A DNA stretch of 64,000 nucleotides from assembly GCA_038961845.1 (NCBI GenBank), contig CP152408.1:806001-870000 (forward strand), given 5' to 3'. Below, one piece after another: positions 54,597 through 63,647 of the stretch. The DNA comes from Xylophilus sp. GW821-FHT01B05 (lineage in GTDB: Bacteria; Pseudomonadota; Gammaproteobacteria; Burkholderiales; Burkholderiaceae_C). Both the position numbers and the translations under genes were made by a program. The first letter of the stretch is position 1. Every line of letters begins with the position of its first letter. Under the pieces are notes generated by a model, which saw only the letters and a list, made by a program, of their open reading frames with translations, was not told where the DNA came from and did no database searches.

Positions 54597-56489
54597 ATGG
54601 ATCTACGTTGGGGCCGGTACGGCAGTTGGCTTGCGGGGCTGATGGTGGCCCTGCTGCTGGGTGGCTGCGCCGGCGTCAAGGTGTCCTCCATCGAGATGAA
54701 GGACTACGTGGCCCTGCGCCGCGGCGACGTGCTCAGCACCGGGAAGATCAGCTATGCCGCGCAAGAGGCGCTGCAGGTCATTGGCCTGGACGGCAAGGCC
54801 TGTGCCGCCGATCTACCGGGCTGTCGGCAGGCGCTGGCGGCCTCCAGCGGGCTGGACGACGAGCGCCGCCTGTCTACGCTGTCGGAGCTGTGGCTGCAGA
54901 CGGCGATCGCCCCGCCCGCAGAGCAGCAGGCCCCACCGCTGCGCATGGCCGCCTACCTGGAGGCGGCGCGCCATGCCTACGCCTACCTGTTCTTCACCAC
55001 GCGGCGCCCGGGTGAGCGCGCCTTCGAAGAGCGCCAGACCCAGGTGCGGGACTACTACAACTTCGCGGTGCAGCAAATCAGCACGCTGCTGTTCAACATG
55101 TCCATGCACCCGGATGGCAGGCCGGAAGAGGTGGCGGGGTGGCGCATCAGCGTGCGGCTTGAAGACATGTACCTGCCCGGCACCCAGGACTTGCCGCGCG
55201 AGCTGATCCCGGCGTCCTCGCTCACCTTTGCCGGCATCCGCAACATGTACCGGCGCGACGGCTTTGGTACCGAGCTGGTGGCCGTGACCACCGTCGCCAC
55301 GCGCGCGGAAGACGGCAAGGACCTGCCCTACCGCGAGAGCGAATTCCCGGCGATCTCGGCCATCGCACTCTTCGCCGGCAATAGCCTGCCCGAAGTGCTG
55401 GCCACGCACGATGTGGCCATGGTCGGCTACGACCCGTACCGGCGCGCAGCGGTGGATGTCGCCGGCACGCAGGTGCCGCTGGCCGCCAACTTCACCTCGG
55501 GCTATGGCCTATGGCTGGCGCGCTCGGGCTTTGCAACGCAGGCCGTGCGCAATTTTTTAGGTGGTGCCCGCGGCTTGCAGGCGCCGCATATCTACCTGAT
55601 GCAGCCCTATGACCCCAAGCGCCGCATCGTGCTCATGCTGCACGGCCTGGCCAGCAGCCCCGAGGCCTGGATCAACGTCGCCAACGAGGTGATGGGCGAC
55701 GAGGCGCTGCGCCAGAACTTCCAGATCTGGCAGGTCTACTACCCCACCAACGCACCGCTGGCCTACAACCGCGAGGAAATCCGCTCGGCGCTGCAGCAGA
55801 CGCTGAAGCACTTCGATCCAGATGGCACAGCACCCGCGTCACGCCACATCGTGTTGGTGGGGCACAGCATGGGCGGCGTGCTGGCGCGGCTGCTGATGTC
55901 ATCGTCTGGTGACGGGCTGTGGGACAGCTTCCTGAAAGACAACCCCATGGATAGCGAACAGCTGGAGCGCGCCCGAACCCGGGTCGGGCCCTATCTGCGC
56001 TTCGACCCGCTGCAGGATGTGGGTCGGGTCATTTTCATTGCCGCGCCGCACCGTGGCACGCCTCTGGCCGAGAACCGTGTGGCGCGCTGGGTCTCCAACC
56101 TGGTGACCTTGCCGCTGGGCATCGCCGAGCGGGTGGCCGATGTCTATGCCACCCGCCCCGGCCAGTCGCAAAGCAGCCAGCCCGCGCCCCTGCTGCGCAT
56201 TCCCAACAGCATCGACAACCTGAGCGACAAGGATGACTTCGTGCGCCTGGCCGCCACGCTGCCGATGGCGCCCGTGCCCTTCCACTCCATCATCGGCAAC
56301 GACGAACCCGGCGTGCCGCTGGCCGAATCCAGCGACGGCATCGTGCCCTACAGCAGCGCGCATCTGGACGGCGCGCAGTCTGAGCTGATCGTGTCCTCGT
56401 CGCACAGCGTGCAGGAGTCGCCCGCGGCGATCCTGGAGATACGGCGGATATTGCGGGAAGACCTGCAGGGCGCGCCGGTAGGACGCTAG
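54597..56489 (+). CDS. Lipoprotein alpha/beta hydrolase
   Basis: A 630-residue exported protein. The leader ends in a lipobox (LLGGC, Cys24). Residues 30-330 form an unrecognised N-terminal domain; the rest is an alpha/beta hydrolase with LMLHGLASSPEAW, the nucleophile elbow GHSMGG (Ser424), IAAPHRG and a late SDGIVPYSSAHLDGAQSE followed by SSSHSVQ, supplying the likely Asp and His. A lipase or esterase acting in the envelope is likely; substrate unknown. It forms a pair with the DUF4105 gene. Confidence 0.8.
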   Translation: MDLRWGRYGSWLAGLMVALLLGGCAGVKVSSIEMKDYVALRRGDVLSTGKISYAAQEALQVIGLDGKACAADLPGCRQALAASSGLDDERRLSTLSELWLQTAIAPPAEQQAPPLRMAAYLEAARHAYAYLFFTTRRPGERAFEERQTQVRDYYNFAVQQISTLLFNMSMHPDGRPEEVAGWRISVRLEDMYLPGTQDLPRELIPASSLTFAGIRNMYRRDGFGTELVAVTTVATRAEDGKDLPYRESEFPAISAIALFAGNSLPEVLATHDVAMVGYDPYRRAAVDVAGTQVPLAANFTSGYGLWLARSGFATQAVRNFLGGARGLQAPHIYLMQPYDPKRRIVLMLHGLASSPEAWINVANEVMGDEALRQNFQIWQVYYPTNAPLAYNREEIRSALQQTLKHFDPDGTAPASRHIVLVGHSMGGVLARLLMSSSGDGLWDSFLKDNPMDSEQLERARTRVGPYLRFDPLQDVGRVIFIAAPHRGTPLAENRVARWVSNLVTLPLGIAERVADVYATRPGQSQSSQPAPLLRIPNSIDNLSDKDDFVRLAATLPMAPVPFHSIIGNDEPGVPLAESSDGIVPYSSAHLDGAQSELIVSSSHSVQESPAAILEIRRILREDLQGAPVGR

Positions 56490-56500
56490 GCCTTAGAACC

Positions 56501-56900
56501 ATCCCTTTCAAGGTCTTTGAGATATCCCTGCGCTGCGTGCCTTGCAGGCGGCGGGTGCCGGGAGTTCGCCCCGGCGGGCGAGTAACTTTCTTTCGCGTCG
56601 CCGAAAGAAAGTCACCAAAGAAAGGGCGACCCCACGTGCTGCGTCCCCTTCGCTTCGCTGCGGGGCAACCTGCGGTACTCGCGCCAGGCGGGGTCTCGCC
56701 CAAACTCGCTTCGCTCAAACAAGGGCGATCCCTGATCCGCCTGCCGCTGCGCTCCTCGGCGCATCCCGAGGGGACCCCTGATCGCCAGTCGGGCCATCGC
56801 TGCGCTCGGCCCGCATGTACTACTCCCTCCCCCGCTGGGGGAGGGCTGGGGTGGGGGCCGGCTGTTCGGCTGTCCCACGTCGTTGATGGCGCCGAGCAGA
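56501..56900. repeat. Dispersed mosaic repeat, family R, copy 5 (inverted)
   Basis: It begins ATCCCTTTCAAGGTCTTTGA-GATATCCC, the mirror of the right end of copies 2-4, so it is in the opposite orientation. It carries the ACTTTCTTTCG/CGAAAGAAAGT hairpin (56585-56595 with 56602-56612), GAGCG modules and the CCCTCCCCC/GGGGGAGGG hairpin shared with copy 1. It fills the gap between two convergent genes, whose stop codons lie at 56489 and 56901. Confidence 0.8.
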
Positions 56901-58133
56901 TTAGTCCACCACACCTACGCCCGCATTCTTCGGCACCACATCCGGTACCTCACCGGCCGGCATGGGCGTGACCAGGGCGTTGCCGCGATTGGCAAAGGCC
57001 GCAATCGCGCCCTGGTCCAGCGGGCGGTAATCGGTGCCGCTGTCTACCGCCTCGTTGGCCACGCAGTCGCGCCCCAGGTACTGGCGGCAGTAGGCGTATT
57101 CAGGTCGATACGGGCCGGGGAAGGGCGCATAGGCGAGCCCGGGTTGCTGGGCGTCGTCCAGCAGCGGGTGCGTCACCTGCTTGAAGTAATTGCCCTCCAG
57201 CAGCAGCTGGGACAAGCCGGTGCGCGACATGGCCGCGCCCTGGCCGCTCAGGTTCTCGAAGTAGTTGTTGACCATGTGCACCACGGGGTGCGCGTCGCGC
57301 ATGCCGCCCGCATGCGGGCCGCGGCCGGAGGTGTGGTGGATGTAGTTGCGCGCCAGCGTGATGCTGTCGTTGGCCCCCAGAAACAGCCACAGCCAGTAAT
57401 GGTGGCCGTCGCAGAAGGACGCGGTGGGCGTGTTGCCGTCGAACTCGTTGTTGGAGATGGTCACGCGCGAGGCCGCGCCAAAGCCGGTCACGATCATTTG
57501 CCGGCCAATGCGGGCAAAGCGGTTGTGGTCTATCCAGACGCCATCGGCGTTGTCGATGGTCAGTGCATCGCCGCCCCAGATCACGTTGGCGTTGATGTCC
57601 GAGAGCGTGACGTTCTGCACGATGACATTGCGCACGCCGCCCTTGATCGACAGCCCCGTGCCCTTGATGCCCGCGTCGCGGCCCCGGCCCTGCAAGGTCT
57701 TGTTGGCGCCCACCAGCAGCGGGCTGCGGCCGGCGTTGTCGTAGGTCACCTGCGCCGGCGTGCGGCCGCTGCAGAAATTGGAGCCATTGAGCGCCAGCTC
57801 GCTCTGCACGCCCGCCGGGCATTGCCGCATCACGCAGCCGGTTTCGGTGGTGGTGGGGCTGCCGTGGATCAGCCTGGAGCCGGTGTAGTCGAACGTGCGG
57901 TCAATCTCGATCACGCGCGGCGTGTCGTCCACGCAGTTGCCCTTGGCGTCGGTGGCATTGCACAGCGCCTTGCTCAGCTCATTCAGATCACGTGGCCGCA
58001 CCACGGCCGCATTGCCGCCACCGGTGACACCGGTGGCAAAGCCATCTGGCGCGCCTTTGCCGTAGGCCGGCAGCACGGCGCAGGCAGCGCCTGCCAGGCT
58101 GAGGGCGGTGATCAGGTGGGTGAGGCGCTTCAT
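56901..58133 (-). CDS. Secreted pectate lyase, polysaccharide lyase family 1
   Basis: A 410-residue protein with a Sec signal peptide (about 1-26) and a right-handed beta-helix typical of PL1 (PRVIEIDRTFDYTG, NKTLQGRGRDAGIKGTGLSI, NVIVQNVTLSD, DALTIDNADGVWIDHNRFA, RNYIHHTSGRGPHAGG, NNYFENLSG). The usual Ca-binding WIDH region is present. PL1 enzymes cleave polygalacturonate by beta-elimination. ATG 58133 fits the signal peptide; a longer frame upstream is rejected. No other pectin gene is adjacent. Confidence 0.87.
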   Translation of the reverse strand: MKRLTHLITALSLAGAACAVLPAYGKGAPDGFATGVTGGGNAAVVRPRDLNELSKALCNATDAKGNCVDDTPRVIEIDRTFDYTGSRLIHGSPTTTETGCVMRQCPAGVQSELALNGSNFCSGRTPAQVTYDNAGRSPLLVGANKTLQGRGRDAGIKGTGLSIKGGVRNVIVQNVTLSDINANVIWGGDALTIDNADGVWIDHNRFARIGRQMIVTGFGAASRVTISNNEFDGNTPTASFCDGHHYWLWLFLGANDSITLARNYIHHTSGRGPHAGGMRDAHPVVHMVNNYFENLSGQGAAMSRTGLSQLLLEGNYFKQVTHPLLDDAQQPGLAYAPFPGPYRPEYAYCRQYLGRDCVANEAVDSGTDYRPLDQGAIAAFANRGNALVTPMPAGEVPDVVPKNAGVGVVD

Positions 58134-58227
58134 GGAACGGGGCTGTTGGGAATGAGGCCGAAATATAGGGGCGCTCAGCGTGTGTTGGCGGGGGCGTGAA
58201 CACATTTGCGAGCTTCTTACATGCAAC

Positions 58228-59259
58228 TCAGTACCCCGCCACAGTCGGCCCATTCACCGCCTGCTCTACCTCCTGCAACAGCAGCGCACCTTGCCGCTTC
58301 TGGAAGCCCGTGCGCACACCAGCCAGCGCCGCTTTCCACTGTGCCCGCTGCTCAGGCGTCAGCTCCAGGATTTGCGTCTGTCCGGTGGCGCGGATCTGCT
58401 CCAGCGCAGCATCGTTTTCGGACTTGGCAATGTCCTGCTCGTAGTGGGTGGCTTCGCGCATGCAGTCCTCCAGCAGCGTGCGCACATGGCCCGGCAGGCT
58501 GGCCCAGAAGGTCTTGTTGACCATGACCACATAGCCCAGGTAGCCGTGGTTGGACAGTGTCAGGTAGCGCTGCACCTGGTAGATCTTCTGTGTGTAGAAA
58601 TTGGAGGCCGGGTTCTCCGTGCCGTCGGCCACGCCGCTGGCCAGCGCCGGGTACATGTCGGAGACCGCCGTGGCGTCGGGTATGGCGCCCAGCGCGCGCA
58701 TCTGTGCGTCCAGCACGGCCGAGGCCTGGATGCGCATGTGCAGCCCGCGAAAGTCGTCCGGTGCTAGCAGCGGGCGGTTGGCGCTCATCAGCTTGAAGCC
58801 GTTGTCCCAGAAGGCCAGGCCCAGCATGCCGGCATTGCCCAGGCGCTCCAGCATCTGCCGGCCGACCGGGCCGTTGGTGACCTTGCGCAGCGCCGCGTAG
58901 CTGTCAAAGAGAAAGGGCAGGTCGAACAGCTCGAACTCCTGTATGCCCAGTGGCGCGAGCTTGGCGAGCGAGGGCGCGACCATCTGCACCGATCCCAGTT
59001 GCAGCGCCTCCAGCTCTTCCTGGTCGCGGTACAGCTCGCTGTTGGGATAGACCAGCACCTGCACGCGCCCGCCGCTGCGCTGCTCGACGATGCGCTTGAA
59101 GTAGTCCGCCGCCTTGCCCTTGGGCGTGTCACGCGCCACCACGTGGCTGAACTTGATGGTGACCGGCTGGTCCGCGCCCGGCATGCGCCAGCGCAGCGCT
59201 ACGGCGCCGATGGCGGCGGTTATGGCTGCCGCAGAGGACAGCACCCATCTTCTATTCAT
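58228..59259 (-). CDS. dctP: TRAP transporter substrate-binding protein, DctP family
   Basis: A 343-residue DctP/SiaP-type protein with an N-terminal signal or anchor helix and family motifs (IKFSHVVARDTPKGKAADYF, ELYRDQEELEALQLGSVQM, LPFLFDSYAALRKV, GLHMRIQASAVLDAQMRALGA, YLTLSNHGYLGYVVMVNK). No DctQ or DctM membrane subunit is in the window. It is divergent from a DctS-like kinase gene, as in the dctP-dctSR layout of Rhodobacter, and may act in signalling as well as uptake. Confidence 0.87.
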   Translation of the reverse strand: MNRRWVLSSAAAITAAIGAVALRWRMPGADQPVTIKFSHVVARDTPKGKAADYFKRIVEQRSGGRVQVLVYPNSELYRDQEELEALQLGSVQMVAPSLAKLAPLGIQEFELFDLPFLFDSYAALRKVTNGPVGRQMLERLGNAGMLGLAFWDNGFKLMSANRPLLAPDDFRGLHMRIQASAVLDAQMRALGAIPDATAVSDMYPALASGVADGTENPASNFYTQKIYQVQRYLTLSNHGYLGYVVMVNKTFWASLPGHVRTLLEDCMREATHYEQDIAKSENDAALEQIRATGQTQILELTPEQRAQWKAALAGVRTGFQKRQGALLLQEVEQAVNGPTVAGY

Positions 59260-59528
59260 GGCTTTCTTGGGATCTGGAACCGTGGGTAGGCTGGCGCAGG
59301 CTCCGCAGGCGAGCAATACGTAGTTCTCACATTTCCGCGCCGTGGATTACCCTGGACGTGGAACACCCCCAGGCTTCGCACTTCGTGTCTTCGCCAACCC
59401 CCTCGAGGGGACACATCCAGCGGCCCGGCGAAGCCGGTTCCGCGGATGTCTGCGCATGGCCTGCTCCGCGGCCTTTGGTCACGTTGTTTCTCATGCGCTG
59501 TGAGCGGTGCTCAGCGAAAATGTGGCAA

Positions 59529-61523
59529 ATGCCGAAGCTGATCGATTTCACATCGTCCCACCGCTGGCGGCTTTTCCTGCCGCTGTTGGCAATCACCACC
59601 ATCGTGGCGATTGCCGCCACGCTGCTCGTCGTGTCGCAGATGTTCGAGCGCGAGCGCCAGGAGCGGCGCCTGATCTCCGACAGCCTATGGGCCGAGCAGG
59701 CCATGGGCTTCGAGGTGCAGCGCGTGGTCGAGGCGCTGCAGCAGATGGGCCGCGACGCAACGGAGTCGCCCGCCGGCACCGAGGACTTTCGGCGGCGCAG
59801 CCTGGCTGCGATGCAGCGCAGCCCCGAAGCGCTGGCCATCGAGTGGTGGCACACCGGCCCCGATGCGCGCCGCGTCTACCCGCCGCCGACCGACCAGACC
59901 GTGACCGACACCGCACCGCTGGCCGCGCAGCTGCGCCAGGCCGTGACGCGGGCCGAGCGGCTGAAGCAGGGCACCGCGCTCTACACCAATGGCGCCGATG
60001 CGGGCAGCGACACGCAGGTGGTGCTGGCCGTGCCCGGCCCGGTGCGCGCGGATGGCGGCACCGTGGTGCTGGCCGTGGTGTCGCTGGAGAGGCTGCTGGT
60101 GCACACCATCCCCTGGTGGTTTGCGCACGAGACCCAGATCACGCTGGACGACGTCAACGGCCGCCAGCTTGCGGTGCGCGATGTGAACGTCAAAGGGCAC
60201 GGCGTCTACCGGCACAAGATCGCGCTGCAGGTGCTCGACCAGACGCTCTACCTGAGCACCGACAGCTCGCTTGATACACCGCTGCTGGTGCCCAACCTGC
60301 TGACCTTGTCAGTGGTCTGTTTGTCGCTGCTGCTGGCCTGGACCGTCTATGCGCTGTGGCGCGACCTGGCCATGCGCACCAAGGCCGAGTTCGCGCTGCG
60401 CGAGCAGCAGGCGTTTCAGCAGGCGATGGAAAATTCGCTGGTCACCGGCCTGCGCGCGCGCGACATGCAGGGCCGCGTCACCTACGCCAACCCGGCCTTT
60501 TGCGAGATGGTGGGCTACAGCCGCGAAGAGCTGATCGGCATGGCGCCGCCCATGCCCTACTGGGCGCCCGAGATCGCCGGCAAGGCCAGCGACCGCAATG
60601 CCCAGCGGCTGGCGGGCACGCTGCCGGTGCAGCCGTTTGAATCAGTCTTCATCCGGCGCGACGGCCAGCGCCTGGACGTGTTCATGCACGAGGCCCCGCT
60701 GCTGGACGGCGCCGGCCGCCAGACCGGCTGGATGGCCTCGATCCTGGACATCAGCCAGCAGAAGAAGGACGCTGAATTCCTGCGCCAGCAAAACGAGCGC
60801 ATGCAGCGCATGTCACGCGTGATGACCATGGGCGAGATGGCCTCGGCCCTGGCGCACGAGCTGAACCAGCCGCTGGCAGCGGTCACCAGCTACATCAGCG
60901 CCGGCCTGAACGTGATCGAGGCCGGCCGTGCTGAGCCGCGGATTGAGGAGGCCGCCGGCATGTTCACCAAGGCCAAGACGCATACCGAGCGCGCCGGCAT
61001 GATCATCCGAAGGGTGCGGCAGTTTGTGCAGAAGTCAGGCTCGGTGCTGCTGCCGACCGATCTGCATGAGGCCATTGCCGAAGTGCTGCCCCTGGTCGGG
61101 CTGCAGGCCGCCGGCACCCGCGAGCGCGTGGTGGTCGACCTGGAGCGCCCGGCGCCGACCGTGATGGTCGACCGCATCCTGCTGCAGCAGATACTGCTCA
61201 ACCTCAGCAAGAACGCGTTCGAGGCCATGGCCGAGCAGCAGTCCGCAAACCCCACCATCGTCATATCCGCGCGCCGCGACCTGCCCGGCGACCGCGCCGT
61301 GACGGTGTCCGTCAGGGACCACGGCCCGGGGCTGGGCGCGCAGAGCGAGCAGGTCATGGGCAGCACCTTCTCCACCACCAAGCCCGAAGGCATGGGCATG
61401 GGCCTGGCCGTGTGCCGCACGGCGCTGGAGCTGATGGGCTCGCATCTGGTCTACCGCGAGGCGGCGGGTGGTGGCGCGGAGTTCATGTTTGCCCTGCAAC
61501 TGGCGCAGACCCAGACCCAATAG
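59529..61523 (+). CDS. dctS: Sensor histidine kinase, DctS/DctB-like
   Basis: A 664-residue kinase: helix near 15-35, a periplasmic domain to about 255, a second helix (about 265-285), a PAS domain (AMENSLVTGLRARDMQGRVTYA..., from about 305), the H-box ALAHELNQPLAAVTSY with His443, and N/G boxes (NLSKNAFEAMAEQQ, DHGPGL, GMGMGLAVCRTAL). The HELNQPL form belongs to the DctB/DctS/FixL class. The start is uncertain: ATG 59529 is preferred, ATG 59493 is possible. It should sense C4-dicarboxylates and act on the next gene product. Confidence 0.88.
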   Translation: MPKLIDFTSSHRWRLFLPLLAITTIVAIAATLLVVSQMFERERQERRLISDSLWAEQAMGFEVQRVVEALQQMGRDATESPAGTEDFRRRSLAAMQRSPEALAIEWWHTGPDARRVYPPPTDQTVTDTAPLAAQLRQAVTRAERLKQGTALYTNGADAGSDTQVVLAVPGPVRADGGTVVLAVVSLERLLVHTIPWWFAHETQITLDDVNGRQLAVRDVNVKGHGVYRHKIALQVLDQTLYLSTDSSLDTPLLVPNLLTLSVVCLSLLLAWTVYALWRDLAMRTKAEFALREQQAFQQAMENSLVTGLRARDMQGRVTYANPAFCEMVGYSREELIGMAPPMPYWAPEIAGKASDRNAQRLAGTLPVQPFESVFIRRDGQRLDVFMHEAPLLDGAGRQTGWMASILDISQQKKDAEFLRQQNERMQRMSRVMTMGEMASALAHELNQPLAAVTSYISAGLNVIEAGRAEPRIEEAAGMFTKAKTHTERAGMIIRRVRQFVQKSGSVLLPTDLHEAIAEVLPLVGLQAAGTRERVVVDLERPAPTVMVDRILLQQILLNLSKNAFEAMAEQQSANPTIVISARRDLPGDRAVTVSVRDHGPGLGAQSEQVMGSTFSTTKPEGMGMGLAVCRTALELMGSHLVYREAAGGGAEFMFALQLAQTQTQ

Positions 61524-61532
61524 GAGACGACG

Positions 61533-62144
61533 ATGCAGCCCCGAATCTGCCTGGTGGATGACGACGAGTGGATTTGTGATTCGCTCACGGCGCTGTTTGG
61601 CTCGCGCAACCTGCGCTTGTCCACCTACCGCGATCCGGCGCTGTTTCTGGAATCCTGGCAGGGCTCCAACCTGCGCGAGCTGCCGGCGGCGCTGATCATC
61701 GACATCCGCATGCCGGGCATGTCGGGCATTGAGCTGTTTGCGCAGATGCGGCAGTACGGCCTGCCCGCGCACAACCCCGTCATCTTCCTGACCGGGCATG
61801 GCGATATCCCGATGGCGGTAGAGACGGTCAAGGCCGGTGCCTACGACTTTCTGGAAAAGCCCTTCTCCGACAACTCGCTGGTCGACCGCGTGCTGCAGGC
61901 GCTGGAATACGCCAAGACCATGTACCGTGAAGAAGCGCCGCCGGCCGGCGCCGAGCTGGAGGCGCTCACCCTGCGCGAGCGCGAGATTGCCGAGCGCGTG
62001 GTCGTCGGCAAGACCAACGCGCAGATCGCGGCCGAGCTGTTTATCAGCGTGCGCACGGTCGAGGTGCACCGCGCCAACCTGTTTCGCAAGCTGAACATCC
62101 GCACAGCGGTAGAGCTGGTGCCTTTGGTGCCGCGCCAGGCGTAG
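61533..62144 (+). CDS. dctR: FixJ/LuxR-type response regulator, DctR-like
   Basis: A 203-residue regulator. The receiver has Asp57 in IIDIRMPGMSG, FLTGHGDIPMAVETVKAGAYDFLEKPF as in FixJ/DctR, and a LuxR-type helix-turn-helix (LTLREREIAERVVVGKTNAQIA, ISVRTVEVHRANLFRKL). It starts 9 bp after the kinase gene and probably activates dctA and perhaps dctP. Confidence 0.9.
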   Translation: MQPRICLVDDDEWICDSLTALFGSRNLRLSTYRDPALFLESWQGSNLRELPAALIIDIRMPGMSGIELFAQMRQYGLPAHNPVIFLTGHGDIPMAVETVKAGAYDFLEKPFSDNSLVDRVLQALEYAKTMYREEAPPAGAELEALTLREREIAERVVVGKTNAQIAAELFISVRTVEVHRANLFRKLNIRTAVELVPLVPRQA

Positions 62145-62258
62145 CGACTCCGTATAAACCCCTGGGCGGGTTTGTGGCCGCTACGTATGGGCCTGGTAAG
62201 AGGCGCGCAGGAGACTGCGGGCCGTGCGCAGCGGCACTGCGCTACGGAGCCTCTTCCC

Positions 62259-63527
62259 ATGAAAAAACCAATCTACAAAATCCTCTACGTGCAGGTGCTG
62301 GTGGCGATTGCCATCGGCATCACGCTGGGCCACTTCTATCCTGACCTGGCGGTCAAGATGAAGCCCCTGGGCGATGGCTTCATTGCGCTGATCCGCATGG
62401 TCATCGGGCCGGTGATCTTCTGCACCGTGGTGTCTGGCATTGCCGGCATGCGCGACATGAAGAAGGTCGGCCGCGTGGGCGGCAAGGCGCTGCTGTACTT
62501 CGAGGCCATGTCCACCGTGGCCTTGCTGGTCGGCTTTGCGGCGGCGCACCTGCTGCGGCCGGGCGCGGGCTTTAACGTGGACCCCGCCACGCTGGACGTA
62601 AAGGCGGTGGCCAGCTATGCCACGCAGGCGCAGTCGCAGAACACGGTGGACTTCTTGCTGCACATCATCCCAGGCACGGTGGTCGATGCCTTCGCCAAGG
62701 GCGACATCCTGCAGATCCTGCTGGTGGCGCTGCTGTTTGGCAGCGGCCTGTCTTTTGTGGGTGAGAAGGCGCAAGGACTGTTCGACGTGATCGACCAGGT
62801 GTCCAAGGTGTTCTTTCGCATCGTCCACATCATCACCAAGGTCGCGCCGCTGGGTGCCTTTGGTGCCATGGCCTTCACCATCGGGCGCTACGGGCTGGGC
62901 TCGCTGCTGCCGCTGCTCAAATTGATCGGCACCTTCTACATCACGGCCATCTTCTTCGTGCTGGTGGTGCTGGGCGCGGTGGCGCGGGCCACGGGCTTCT
63001 CCATCCTGCGCTTTATTGCCTACATCAAGGAAGAGCTGCTGATCGTGCTGGGCACCAGTTCGTCAGAGGCCGCGCTGCCACAGCTGATCGAGAAGATGGA
63101 GGGCCTGGGCTGCTCCAAGTCGGTGGTGGGGCTGGTGGTGCCCACGGGCTATTCGTTCAACCTGGACGGCACCAACATCTACATGACCCTGGCCGTGATC
63201 TTCATCGCGCAGGCGCTCAACATCGACCTCACGCTGACGCAGCAGGTGACCATCCTGGCCGTGGCCATGCTCACCTCCAAGGGCGCCAGCGGCGTGACCG
63301 GCTCCGGCTTCATCACCTTGGCCGCCACGCTGGCCGTGGTGCCTACGCTGCCGGTCGCCGGGCTGGTGCTGATCCTGGGCATTGACCGCTTCATGAGCGA
63401 GTGCCGCGCGCTCACCAACATCATCGGCAACGGCGTGGCCTGCGTGGTCGTGTCGGCCTGGGAGCGCGAGCTGGACCGCAAGAAGCTCAATCGCGTGATC
63501 CGCGAGGCCGAGCCTGAACTGGCCTGA
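62259..63527 (+). CDS. dctA: DctA, C4-dicarboxylate:cation symporter
   Basis: A 422-residue membrane protein of the DAACS family ([18 protein letters not shown], the re-entrant [71 protein letters not shown]). DctA imports succinate, fumarate and malate with protons or sodium. ATG 62259 places the first helix normally; in-frame codons upstream are not conserved. It lies 114 bp after dctR; a weak AAACCC/GGGTTT hairpin (62156-62173) is between them, so it may have its own promoter. Confidence 0.94.
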   Translation: MKKPIYKILYVQVLVAIAIGITLGHFYPDLAVKMKPLGDGFIALIRMVIGPVIFCTVVSGIAGMRDMKKVGRVGGKALLYFEAMSTVALLVGFAAAHLLRPGAGFNVDPATLDVKAVASYATQAQSQNTVDFLLHIIPGTVVDAFAKGDILQILLVALLFGSGLSFVGEKAQGLFDVIDQVSKVFFRIVHIITKVAPLGAFGAMAFTIGRYGLGSLLPLLKLIGTFYITAIFFVLVVLGAVARATGFSILRFIAYIKEELLIVLGTSSSEAALPQLIEKMEGLGCSKSVVGLVVPTGYSFNLDGTNIYMTLAVIFIAQALNIDLTLTQQVTILAVAMLTSKGASGVTGSGFITLAATLAVVPTLPVAGLVLILGIDRFMSECRALTNIIGNGVACVVVSAWERELDRKKLNRVIREAEPELA

Positions 63528-63535
63528 TCTGCGGA

Positions 63536-63598
63536 TTTTTTCGAGGAAATTGGCCTCTAGCCCAGGCTGTACCTGGGCTATAAGCTATCAAAAAAATA
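63536..63598 (+). repeat. Short palindromic intergenic repeat, family S, copy 5
   Basis: CTAGCCCAGG-CTGTA-CCTGGGCTATAAGCTATC between TTTTTTCGAGGAAATTGGC and AAAAAAATAG. It is 9 bp after the dctA stop; the stem may serve as a terminator region for dctA. Confidence 0.75.
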
Positions 63599-63622
63599 GC
63601 GGACGACTTTTCAGTCGCCCGC
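63589..63622 (-). terminator. Intrinsic terminator of the last (minus-strand) gene
   Basis: On the minus strand GCGGGCGACT-GAAA-AGTCGTCCGC (one G-T pair) is followed by TATTTTTTT. It starts 25 bp after the stop codon of the gene at 63648. Confidence 0.8.
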
Positions 63623-63647
63623 TTGCATTGGCAGATGGTTGTTAGTG

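Noticed and set aside
25331..56900. CRISPR array
   Set aside because: The repeats are long, far apart and of variable composition; there are no regular short repeats with spacers and no cas genes.
62192..62212. Possible sigma-54 promoter before dctA (TGGTAAGAGGCGCGC)
   Set aside because: GG and GC spacing fits, but the TGGCAC and TTGC parts match poorly; not strong enough to call.
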